Shown one piece after another: positions 37,085-44,900 of a DNA stretch of 64,000 nt. Made by a program: the position numbers and the translations under genes. Below the pieces are notes generated by a model. It was given only the letters and a program-made list of their open reading frames with translations. It had not been told where the DNA came from and searched no databases. The stretch is from Bacteroidota bacterium. Lineage in GTDB: Bacteria > Bacteroidota > Bacteroidia > JACPRZ01. Where the stretch lies: contig JACPRZ010000063.1 in assembly GCA_016193485.1 (NCBI GenBank), positions 62,001-126,000 on the forward strand. The letters run 5' to 3'. The number at the start of each line of letters is the position of its first letter. Position 1 is the stretch's first letter.

Positions 37085-38992
37085 TTACCTCAGGATGAAA
37101 ATCCATGAATCGGGCACTTCTTTTCTCACCGTGTTGAGCAGGTAATTGCGGGCTTCGTCATAGGAGTTGGCATTTTTTACGAAGCAATAATAGAATTTTC
37201 TTTCTTTATTGTAAATAGAACCTGTATTTTTTGTTTTCATAAATCGTTTAGCGTTATCTACGCTCTGGAAAGAAGCGGTTACAATATAAAATCCCTCCTG
37301 CACCGGTTTGCCGCTGATGTCGGTAAAGTCGCTGCCTTTGTAAAGCCGTATGCTTTCGCCCCCCCCTCCTGCTTTCTTTTTGTCAATTTGGGCGATGATA
37401 TCCCGGAGATACGAATCGCTGGGATTCAGTTTCAATGCTTCCTGGTATTTCGCTTTCGCCTCATCGTATTTGCCTGCCATGTAGAGCGAGTCACCGGCTG
37501 CAATCATCCTGCCGAGGACCGCCTGGTCGGAGAGGAGTTTATCCAGTTCTGCGAGACGTTGCTTGGCGTAACTGTCGTTCGGGTTTATCTGGAGCGCCTT
37601 CTGGTACATCTCCTTTGCGCGTTTGTAATCCTTGCTGGCGAAGAACATATCGGCAGAGGCAATCGCATTGCGGTATTGCTGTCCGTATTTATTTTCAATA
37701 TCGGTAATTTTGTTTCTGGCATAGTTTGCATCCGGTTTATATTTCAGCGCCTCCTGGTACTTTGCCTTTGCCTCTTCATATTTTCCCTGCGCCAGCAGTT
37801 TGTCGGCTTCGGCAATCGCCTTGTTATACATGGTTTCGGTGCGGGTGCGTATTTCGGATATTTTCTCCTGTGCGTACTTTGAATCGGGTTTAATGGTAAG
37901 GGCGTTCTGGTAAGCCGTTGTGGCGCCCTGGTAATCGCCCGCCTTGAATAAACTATCGGCACGCCTGATGACCTGGTTAAAAAGATGGGTCTTCTGCAAT
38001 TCTTCCATTTCTTTGGCGGCAATCAAACTGTCCATCTCATCGCGAAGTCGCTCAAGTTCATCGTGCATGCCTTTACCCATTACGTCAAAAGTGTATCCGA
38101 GCGCCACTTCATGGCTCAAGCCGGAATAATCGCCTACCGTGCCGGTGATAAATTCGTAACCGTACCCGATGCTCAGGCGGTTACTAAAACGCAGGCGCGC
38201 ATTGATACCGATGGCATATTTGCTTTTGTAGGCGAGGCACAGCCCGAACCGCTCTTTGAATTCAAAAATTCCGTTGATGTCATATTGTAAAGGAGCCCCC
38301 CCGACAAAACGTATCAGTGCGAGCGGAGCGAATGAAATATTTTTTTCTTCACCGAAGCGGAAAGTATATTTTATGGATGTAAGATAATGGCGTGAAAGTT
38401 GATAATAGAGGCGCGAAAGGTCGCCTTCGTAGGTTAATTTGTTCCCGAGCAGTTGAGGAACCGAGAAACCAAGATCAAATTCGGATACCTTAAAAGCGAT
38501 GCCGAAATTGCCGTCAACGGTTGTCTCCCGTGAATTTTTAAAAGAAAGGGTGGGATCATCAACATCTTTCAGCGAAGCGCCTGTAAAATCAACACGGTTG
38601 TCAAGCGCCCCAAGGGAAAGACCGAACTGCAGGTGCGCATTTTCGGAAAAACTTACCCTGTGCCCGAATGAACCGTATAAGCCGAACCGTTCCGTATAAC
38701 CCGTCTTATCGTTAAAAAGCGACAGACCCACACCGGTTTTCATTTCTTTCATCGGGGCGTCCATGGTAAGAGCCGTGGTTTGCGGACCACCCGGCATATC
38801 TTTCCACTGCAAACGGTGAATAAGATAAGCATTCGCCCATTCGTTGATGCCGGTATATGCGGGATTATAAATGAACGGATTCAGATAGTACTGGCTGTAG
38901 AGGGGAACCTGCTGGGCAGCACTCCTCTGTCCCCCCCAAGGGGGGAGGAAGTAAAAAATGCAAATTGCAAAAATCAAAATACCTGATTTCAT
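37085..38992 (-). CDS. PorP/SprF barrel fused to TPR repeats and a SPOR-like C-terminal domain
   Basis: This 635-residue protein is a three-part fusion. Residues 1-310 are PorP/SprF-like: signal peptide, then QQVPLYSQYYLNPFIYNPAYTG and repeated beta strands. Residues about 330-545 hold four or five TPR units of the type AGKYDEAKAKYQEALKLNP. Residues about 550-635 form a SPOR-like unit (GFYIVTASFQSVDNAKRFMKT, then YYCFVKNANSYDEARNYL) that in other proteins binds peptidoglycan. The fusion could tie an outer-membrane type IX component to the cell wall. The gene follows the 1,232-residue adhesin on the same strand with a 43-bp gap. Its signal peptide includes a CCCCCC-TT-GGGGGGG palindrome. Confidence 0.85.
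   Translation of the reverse strand: MKSGILIFAICIFYFLPPWGGQRSAAQQVPLYSQYYLNPFIYNPAYTGINEWANAYLIHRLQWKDMPGGPQTTALTMDAPMKEMKTGVGLSLFNDKTGYTERFGLYGSFGHRVSFSENAHLQFGLSLGALDNRVDFTGASLKDVDDPTLSFKNSRETTVDGNFGIAFKVSEFDLGFSVPQLLGNKLTYEGDLSRLYYQLSRHYLTSIKYTFRFGEEKNISFAPLALIRFVGGAPLQYDINGIFEFKERFGLCLAYKSKYAIGINARLRFSNRLSIGYGYEFITGTVGDYSGLSHEVALGYTFDVMGKGMHDELERLRDEMDSLIAAKEMEELQKTHLFNQVIRRADSLFKAGDYQGATTAYQNALTIKPDSKYAQEKISEIRTRTETMYNKAIAEADKLLAQGKYEEAKAKYQEALKYKPDANYARNKITDIENKYGQQYRNAIASADMFFASKDYKRAKEMYQKALQINPNDSYAKQRLAELDKLLSDQAVLGRMIAAGDSLYMAGKYDEAKAKYQEALKLNPSDSYLRDIIAQIDKKKAGGGGESIRLYKGSDFTDISGKPVQEGFYIVTASFQSVDNAKRFMKTKNTGSIYNKERKFYYCFVKNANSYDEARNYLLNTVRKEVPDSWIFILR
38931..38985 (-). repeat. 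G/C palindrome plus AT-rich heptamers in a PorP signal peptide
   Basis: On the coding strand TTTTGCAATTTGCATTTTTT-like sequence is followed by CCCCCCTTGGGGGGG. It encodes the signal-peptide core and the PPWGG segment. The same order of elements occurs in the PorP gene at 2.67 kb. Confidence 0.65.
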
Positions 38993-39035
38993 CAGTAATA
39001 TTATAAAATTATTCTTAACACTTCAAATAGATACA

Positions 39036-42000
39036 CTATTTCACAATCGTAATATTTCCTTTCCACGTCTTATCGTTGCCGGTGCATTTTATCACGTAAT
39101 AATATGTACCGTGCGGCAACGGTTTCCCGTTAAATTCACCGGCCCAGTCGTTGAGATAACCGTTTTTCTGGTAAACGATATTTCCATAACGGTTAAAGAC
39201 GAGCACATCGCAGGACGGATAAAATTCAATATTATCAATGAACCATTTATCGTTGTATCCGTCTGCATTGGGAGTGATGACATCCATAACGCGCAGTTGG
39301 TAATCGGAAACAACGGTTATCACCACTTCATCGGAATCACGGCAGCCGTCAAGCGTGGTAACAAGCATTTTATAAGTTTGCGTTGCGCGCGGGTCAGCAT
39401 CAGGGTTGCGCAGATTCGGATCGGTAAGGGTTGAATCGGGCGACCAGAAGAAAAAGTAGCCGAAATAACCTCCTGTTCCGTGAAGCGTTGCCACATCACC
39501 TAAACTTATGGTGGTATCCTTTCCTGCACTGGCAACCGGCATCGGGTAGAATGAAACGTAAGTATTATCACTGGAGGTGCAGGGACCATTTACTTCTTCC
39601 CACACAAAAATATAATCACCGGTATTTGAAACCGTGGTCGTTGCTGCGCTGTCGTTCACGTTAGAAAAGGTTGCTGTTCCGCTGCCCGGCATTACGCCCC
39701 ATGTACCTGTTCCCACGCTCGGATTGGCATCAAGAGTGAAAGACAAGCCGCAGGATTTACCGACAATCCCGGCATCTGCTTTTGGCTGTCTCCAGAAAAC
39801 AACCGTAACCGTGTCGGAGTCGGAACATACACCGTTGATTTCAGTCCATTGGTAAATGTAATTCCCGAATACAGTGGCAATAGCAGTGGTTACAGGGGCG
39901 ATATTTCCCCCGAAAGTTGTCGCTCCGGGACCGGTATATTGTGTCCATGTTCCGCTTCCGGCACTTGGAGTGGCGTACAAGGTTGTGGAATTACCGCAGA
40001 TATTGGCGAAAATGCCTGCATCCGAAACCGGCTGCTCGTAAAAGTTAACAGTAACTTCATCGTAAGCAACGCATCCGTTATTGGTTTCCGTCCAACGGAA
40101 AACATAAGTGCCATACTGGTTAACATCTACTACAGAAGACGGAATTGAGGGCGTTGTAAAGGTTGCTATGCCTGCGCCAAAGTTCTGGCTCCACTGGCCG
40201 GTTCCCGTTGAAGCCACTGCGGCAAGAATATTTGTAAGTGCGCATACATTGGCATCAGCACCGGCATAAGGCGTGGGCGCATCCTGGAAAAGAATAGTTA
40301 CAACATTGGAATCGGAACAGGTTACATTTGTTTCTTTCCACTGGAAATCGTAGGTGCCGTAAACAGATACCGTGACATCGGTTGTAAAACTGTTCGGATT
40401 GGTAAATGATGATGTTCCGGGTCCGCTGGCCATGCTCCACTGTCCAATTCCGATGGTGGGGAATGCGGTAAGCGTGAAGGAAAGCGCACAGGCAGTATCA
40501 TCTTGTCCGGCATCTGCTGTCGGCTGCATAAAAAAGTTTACGCTGACATTATCGGATGCCGCGCATAAACCGTTATCTTCCGTCCAGGTGAAAATATAGG
40601 TACCGTACACATCAACCGAAACAATTGCAGCCGGATCATTGGCGCCTGGCGAGAAAAATATATTAGTACCCGGCCCGAAAGAGAGCGACCAGGTGCCGGT
40701 TCCCGTGCTGGGAACAGCCGACATTACATGATCAAGATTACATTCATTTCCGTTCGTGCCGGCATTGGCAAGGGGGGGGTCGCTGAAAATTATGATAACC
40801 TGGTCTGATGCCGTGCATCCGTTATTGTTCACTAACCACTCAAAAGTATAACTGCCCGTAAGGGTGACGGTAACCTCCGTCAGCGGATTGTTGGGGTTGG
40901 TGAAGGTTGAAGTTCCGGTTCCCGACACCTGGCTCCATATACCCAGGCCTATTGAGGGTACGCCATTGAGTTGGTACGTTAATCCGCACAGCGTATCATT
41001 CACACCGGCATCGGCTATGGGGGGGGCAAAGAAATTTACCGTTATATCTTCATAGTCGGAGCACGTTCCGTTTGTCTCGCCCCAGCGGTAAACATAGGTT
41101 CCATATAAAGTTACTGTTACCGTGGCGGCCGGATCATTTGGACCCGGTGAAAACGCGCTTATTCCCGGCCCGAAGATCTGTGTCCAGAATCCATTACCTA
41201 AACTTGGCACAGCGCTGAAGGTAAAATCAAAGTCACATTCGTTTCCCCCTGTACCTCCGTCCGAAACGGGCTGATCATAAAAGTTGACTGTAATTACATC
41301 TGAAGATGAGCATGCGCCATTGGTTTCAGTCCAGGAGAAATCATAAGCGCCAAAAGTTGACACGGTTACATCGGTATTCGGACTGTTCGGGTTGGTAAAT
41401 GCTGAAGTTCCCGGGCCTGCTACCTGCGACCAGGTTCCTGTACCGGCACTCGGTACGGCATTGAAAATAAAATTAAGGCCGCACTGCTCTCCACCGTATC
41501 CGGCATTGGCGCTGGGTTGCTGGTAAAAAGTCACGATAAGTGTGTCGCTTTCAATGCAACTGCCGTTCTGTTCACTCCATTCAAATATATAATTGCCGTA
41601 ATCATTTACGGTGACGGTGGCTGTAGGGCTTAAAGGGCTTGAAAACGTACTGAACCCTGGTCCGAAAAGTTGCTGCCAGTTACCCGTACCTACGCTTGGA
41701 ACGGCATTGAGGTTATAATCAAGGTCACATTCGCTTCCGCTGGGACCTGCATTTGCAGTGGGCGAAGGACTGTCAACGGTCACAGCCACGCTGGCGCAAT
41801 TTGCCGACCATGCTCCTGAGACCGTGTTGTATGCGTGTATATAATATGTACCCGATGAATATGCAGTATAGGTAGAAGCGGATCCGAGCGAGGTTGATGT
41901 TCCACATGAAGTTCCCTGCCAGTACCATACAACGTTAGAAGGCGAAGGAGGGGTTCCTCCCCATGAAATTACCATTGAATCGCAGGTTGAAGCGCCCGCA

Positions 42001-42656
42001 ACTGGCGATGGCGGATCGTTCGGGATGATCTGTTCCGCACGGATATTGATATCATCAATTGTAAAACCGGGAAATACTCCAATAGCATTTGCATTATTGT
42101 ACCACTCAAATCCGATAAAAATCTGGGGAACATTCCATGTTGTTGAAGGAAGGGTAAGCGGTGCAGTTGTTTGAATTCCTGGACTTCCCTGGTAGGATCC
42201 TGGCAGGATATTCCAGCTAACCCCATCTACCGAGTAAACCGCCTGGCCGTAATCTATACCGGCTTCACCGCCCGAACGCCAGGTAAACGTCACCTCCAGA
42301 AGTTGATAACCGGCTGAGCCCCCGGGCACTGATTTATAGGTTCTTCTGTTTTGCCCGGCTCCGCCAAAAGTATAATTATACTGGCAATCAATGGCATCAC
42401 TTCCGACAGCCAAACTATAGGCGCCCGCAATAGTGCAACTGTTACCGGTTACTCTCCATGGACTTCCGGGCGTGGTTCCCACCCATGTCCAGCCGCAATT
42501 ATTGGTTGTTGGTGCAGGGGGTACATTACCGGAATTACAATTCTCAAAATTTTCCAGGAAGATGGTGGAAAACTGAGCCGGTGAACATGTCCAGGCAAAC
42601 GCCAGAATGAATGAAAAATAAAGGCGTAAATGAATAGGCATAGAGGTAGAAACCAT
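39036..42656 (-). CDS. Multi-module adhesin with type IX (type B) sorting domain
   Basis: I start at 42656 (MVSTSMPIHLRLYFSFILAFAW, cleavage near SPAQ) because a TATCTTTG -7-like element lies within the longer ORF called from 42734; 42641 is an alternative. A 200-residue MAM/jelly-roll-like domain (FLENFENCNSG to FPGFTIDDINIRAEQ) and one fibronectin-like segment come first. Nine Ig/PKD-like modules of about 82 residues follow (pattern PTADAG, then PSTGTGTWS, GPGT, TETNGTCSDSD). A final beta domain leads to the gliding-motility C-terminal domain (MDVITPNADGYNDKW, VFNRYGNIVYQKNGY). It should be exported by SecA and the type IX system to the surface. A PorP-TPR-SPOR gene lies 43 bp downstream. 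Confidence 0.9.
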   Translation of the reverse strand: MVSTSMPIHLRLYFSFILAFAWTCSPAQFSTIFLENFENCNSGNVPPAPTTNNCGWTWVGTTPGSPWRVTGNSCTIAGAYSLAVGSDAIDCQYNYTFGGAGQNRRTYKSVPGGSAGYQLLEVTFTWRSGGEAGIDYGQAVYSVDGVSWNILPGSYQGSPGIQTTAPLTLPSTTWNVPQIFIGFEWYNNANAIGVFPGFTIDDINIRAEQIIPNDPPSPVAGASTCDSMVISWGGTPPSPSNVVWYWQGTSCGTSTSLGSASTYTAYSSGTYYIHAYNTVSGAWSANCASVAVTVDSPSPTANAGPSGSECDLDYNLNAVPSVGTGNWQQLFGPGFSTFSSPLSPTATVTVNDYGNYIFEWSEQNGSCIESDTLIVTFYQQPSANAGYGGEQCGLNFIFNAVPSAGTGTWSQVAGPGTSAFTNPNSPNTDVTVSTFGAYDFSWTETNGACSSSDVITVNFYDQPVSDGGTGGNECDFDFTFSAVPSLGNGFWTQIFGPGISAFSPGPNDPAATVTVTLYGTYVYRWGETNGTCSDYEDITVNFFAPPIADAGVNDTLCGLTYQLNGVPSIGLGIWSQVSGTGTSTFTNPNNPLTEVTVTLTGSYTFEWLVNNNGCTASDQVIIIFSDPPLANAGTNGNECNLDHVMSAVPSTGTGTWSLSFGPGTNIFFSPGANDPAAIVSVDVYGTYIFTWTEDNGLCAASDNVSVNFFMQPTADAGQDDTACALSFTLTAFPTIGIGQWSMASGPGTSSFTNPNSFTTDVTVSVYGTYDFQWKETNVTCSDSNVVTILFQDAPTPYAGADANVCALTNILAAVASTGTGQWSQNFGAGIATFTTPSIPSSVVDVNQYGTYVFRWTETNNGCVAYDEVTVNFYEQPVSDAGIFANICGNSTTLYATPSAGSGTWTQYTGPGATTFGGNIAPVTTAIATVFGNYIYQWTEINGVCSDSDTVTVVFWRQPKADAGIVGKSCGLSFTLDANPSVGTGTWGVMPGSGTATFSNVNDSAATTTVSNTGDYIFVWEEVNGPCTSSDNTYVSFYPMPVASAGKDTTISLGDVATLHGTGGYFGYFFFWSPDSTLTDPNLRNPDADPRATQTYKMLVTTLDGCRDSDEVVITVVSDYQLRVMDVITPNADGYNDKWFIDNIEFYPSCDVLVFNRYGNIVYQKNGYLNDWAGEFNGKPLPHGTYYYVIKCTGNDKTWKGNITIVK
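39530..41770 (-). repeat. Nine tandem modules of about 82 residues in the adhesin
   Basis: Each module begins P-x-A-D/N-A-G, has a Cys about nine residues later, a G-x-G-x-W core and a second Cys before S/D-D. Sequence differs between modules at both protein and DNA level. Limits are approximate. Confidence 0.75.
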
Positions 42657-42675
42657 CTTTGAAACAGTTTGTACG

Positions 42676-42683
42676 CAAAGATA
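42676..42683 (-). promoter_or_regulatory. Possible -7 element of the 1.2-kilo-residue adhesin gene
   Basis: On the minus strand the sequence is TATCTTTG, 20 bases before the ATG at 42656. It supports a start downstream of the ORF-track start. No -33 TTG is present at standard spacing. Confidence 0.4.
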
Positions 42684-42767
42684 CGAAAAATGTTGCATTT
42701 GATTCCTTAAGTGCTTAAAAGCCACAAACATCACATTGTTAATAAAGTGTTAATAACTCAGGTTTAT

Positions 42768-43922
42768 TCACATGCCCGCCACATTCCTTAAACATGCGTC
42801 ATAGGAAAGGATAATTGGTTCCCATGAATACTGTTTCTTTAAGTCCGAAATTAATGAACCGGAAACTGAAAAATCCCCGCAATATTTTTCCTTATAAAAC
42901 AATTCAATAGCGCGCGCCAGCGCATCAGGATTTTTGAGCGGGATAAAATTACCCGTAATATTCTCTTTTATCAAAGACGTATTTCCGCTTATAGGTGTTG
43001 CAATCACCCGGCAGCCGCATGCAAGCGCTTCCAGCGCTGTTAATGACATTCCTTCGCTGATCGATGGCGAAACGAGCATGTGCGCCCAACGGTAATGTCC
43101 GGGCATATTGCCATAAGGGACCTTTCCCGAAAGGGTAACCCGGTCTGTCAATCTGTGTTCAGCGATAAATTTTTCCATGCGATAGCGCAGGGGACCATCA
43201 CCGCAGATTTTTACAGCGAAAGGAATTTTAATGGCGCTCAATTTTTTCAATGCCTTTAGAAAAGTCATCGGGTCTTTTTGTCCGGTAAGACGCCCCGAGA
43301 AAAGTATGTTCAATTTATCGGGCTGCCGTTTTTCGGGAGGTGAAAAGAGGGCAAAATCGCAGCCATTGGGAATGATAATATTTTTGGATGAATGTTTTTT
43401 GCCGGTAAAACGGTCGATATTTTTTTTCATTTCGGGTGTCTGTACGAAATTGAATTTTGACCCGGTGCATATTTTTTTCAGGCGCAAATAGGTAATGCCA
43501 TGATAAAAATACATTTTCAGCGGGCGAACCCAGGGAATGTCATGCCCGTGCGAAATAACCGCGTATGGAATATCAAAACGATTTTTCAGAAACAGTGCAA
43601 CTTCACCACCCGGCAGAGCGAAATTGGCAATACAGAAGTCAAATTTTTCTTGCGGACAGAAAGCAGTCAAAAATTTTTTTGATACGCGTATCCATGAAAG
43701 CATTTCCTGTGGATTCGACTGAAAAGAATATTTTCTGCGGCTTTTTAACCGGATAATGCGAACCCCCCCTGAAATTTCTTCTTCCTTCAATCCTTCAAAC
43801 CAGGTGGTGATAATTGTGACCGTGTAATTTTTTGATGCAAGACCTTCAGCAATATACCTGCTGATGATTCCTCCTCCGCTACCGAGAGGGGGGTATTCGT
43901 AATTTAATATAAGTAATTTCAT
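42768..43922 (-). CDS. GT4 family glycosyltransferase
   Basis: This 384-residue cytoplasmic protein has the two-Rossmann GT-B fold of GT4 enzymes. The N-terminal half starts MKLLILNYEYPPLGSGGGI, the glycine-rich acceptor-side loop, and has AVISHGHDIPWV. The C-terminal half has LNILFSGRLTGQKDPMTFLKAL, VKICGDGPLRYRME and the donor-binding SPSISEGMSLTALEALACGC with the E-x7-E pattern. It transfers a sugar from a nucleotide donor, probably in surface polysaccharide or glycoprotein-glycan synthesis. Its ATG overlaps the stop codon of the upstream exported protein gene by one base, which suggests translational coupling. Confidence 0.92.
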   Translation of the reverse strand: MKLLILNYEYPPLGSGGGIISRYIAEGLASKNYTVTIITTWFEGLKEEEISGGVRIIRLKSRRKYSFQSNPQEMLSWIRVSKKFLTAFCPQEKFDFCIANFALPGGEVALFLKNRFDIPYAVISHGHDIPWVRPLKMYFYHGITYLRLKKICTGSKFNFVQTPEMKKNIDRFTGKKHSSKNIIIPNGCDFALFSPPEKRQPDKLNILFSGRLTGQKDPMTFLKALKKLSAIKIPFAVKICGDGPLRYRMEKFIAEHRLTDRVTLSGKVPYGNMPGHYRWAHMLVSPSISEGMSLTALEALACGCRVIATPISGNTSLIKENITGNFIPLKNPDALARAIELFYKEKYCGDFSVSGSLISDLKKQYSWEPIILSYDACLRNVAGM

Positions 43923-44788
43923 TAAAACCCGTATTCTTCAAAATCCTCGGTAAATTCACGGGAACCGAAAGACACATTTATCTTTAGTTCATGAAATTCA
44001 TATTTTTCATACATCCCCGCATCGTCATAAATAATCTGCACTACCGGAAGGAAATTTTCCCGGTCAACGAACATGATCATTTTTTTACAATAGAGATTGG
44101 GAATGGTTATCGCTTTTCCTTCTTCAATAATATTAAAACCATCAATATTAGGATTTAATTCCATCAGCCGGTAGTCATTAAGGAGAAATTTTTCAGAGAC
44201 CGAACGAAGGGTCTCATCCCTGCCGGTACGGTATGAAATGTATTTAAAACCGGTGTAATCGAATTCAAGAATGGCGCATTTCCTGCCGCCAAAAACAGTA
44301 TCACCTATAATAAAGAGATTGTCATAATATTCATTGCCGAGTTTGGCTGCAGCAGTACGTATTATTTTTCCGAAATAATCAAATCCCAGGTCAAAAAGGG
44401 TATGATGGACATTTCTACGGACAAGGGAACCTTCCGGGTCAATATCGAGATTGAGGTACGGAAAGCCGGCCGGATTAACCAGGGCATCACCGCCATTTTC
44501 ACCAGCAACCCACAAAACCTCAACCCCGATGTTGTTGCCTTCGGTATTGCGTATGTAAACCTTGAAAGGCGACAGCATCATCCTGATTTCGCTTACGGAA
44601 TAAATGGTTTTTGTTCCGAACCGTTCCCACATTTTCAAGGTGAAGGTTAGAGCATTTACCGTTTCTATTGCTGATAACATTTGCCGGTTCAGTTCGGCAG
44701 GCGATGAGTTCTGCTGGGAGAACGCAGATTTTGAAGCAAAGTAAAACATGAAAAAAACGGGTAATGTGGCTGTTGCAAAGAAGTTCAT
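43922..44788 (-). CDS. Exported DUF1571-like protein with LysM-like segment
   Basis: I place the start at 44788 (MNFFATATLPVFFMFYFASKSAFSQ, a clear signal peptide) rather than at 44842, giving 288 residues. The first 170 residues resemble the DUF1571/LolA-like half-barrel seen in exported Bacteroidota proteins (FTLKMWERFGTKTIYSVSEIRMMLSPFKVYI, later FDLGFDYFGKII). A LysM-like unit then follows (ISYRTGRDETLRSVSEKFLL, ELNPNIDGFNIIEEGKAITIP), a fold that binds peptidoglycan sugars. A beta-hairpin tail completes the protein. It overlaps the GT4 start by one base. The function is unknown; a cell-wall-associated role is inferred from the LysM-like part. Confidence 0.7.
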   Translation of the reverse strand: MNFFATATLPVFFMFYFASKSAFSQQNSSPAELNRQMLSAIETVNALTFTLKMWERFGTKTIYSVSEIRMMLSPFKVYIRNTEGNNIGVEVLWVAGENGGDALVNPAGFPYLNLDIDPEGSLVRRNVHHTLFDLGFDYFGKIIRTAAAKLGNEYYDNLFIIGDTVFGGRKCAILEFDYTGFKYISYRTGRDETLRSVSEKFLLNDYRLMELNPNIDGFNIIEEGKAITIPNLYCKKMIMFVDRENFLPVVQIIYDDAGMYEKYEFHELKINVSFGSREFTEDFEEYGF

Positions 44789-44818
44789 ATATTTTTTATT
44801 TATTCCCAACAGTATGAA

Positions 44819-44845
44819 AATTTGTGGAGTTTGACTCCACAAATT
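44819..44845. repeat. Perfect 12-bp-stem hairpin
   Basis: AATTTGTGGAGT and ACTCCACAAATT are perfectly complementary around TTG. A degenerate palindrome GGAGTTGCAATCC follows at 44859-44871. It lies in the 57-bp gap upstream of the DUF1571-like gene, at or just after the predicted transcript start. Confidence 0.65.
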
Positions 44846-44849
44846 CGTG

Positions 44850-44882
44850 CAAATTTATGGAGTTGCAATCCTTAAAATACAA
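44850..44882 (-). promoter_or_regulatory. Possible promoter of the DUF1571-like/GT4 pair
   Basis: On the minus strand TTG is followed after 22 bases by TAAATTTG, within the Bacteroidota spacing range. A transcript from here would begin with the 12-bp-stem hairpin. Because the region overlaps a palindromic repeat, the match could be coincidental. Confidence 0.35.
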
Positions 44883-44900
44883 CATGGGGAATCCCGGTTT

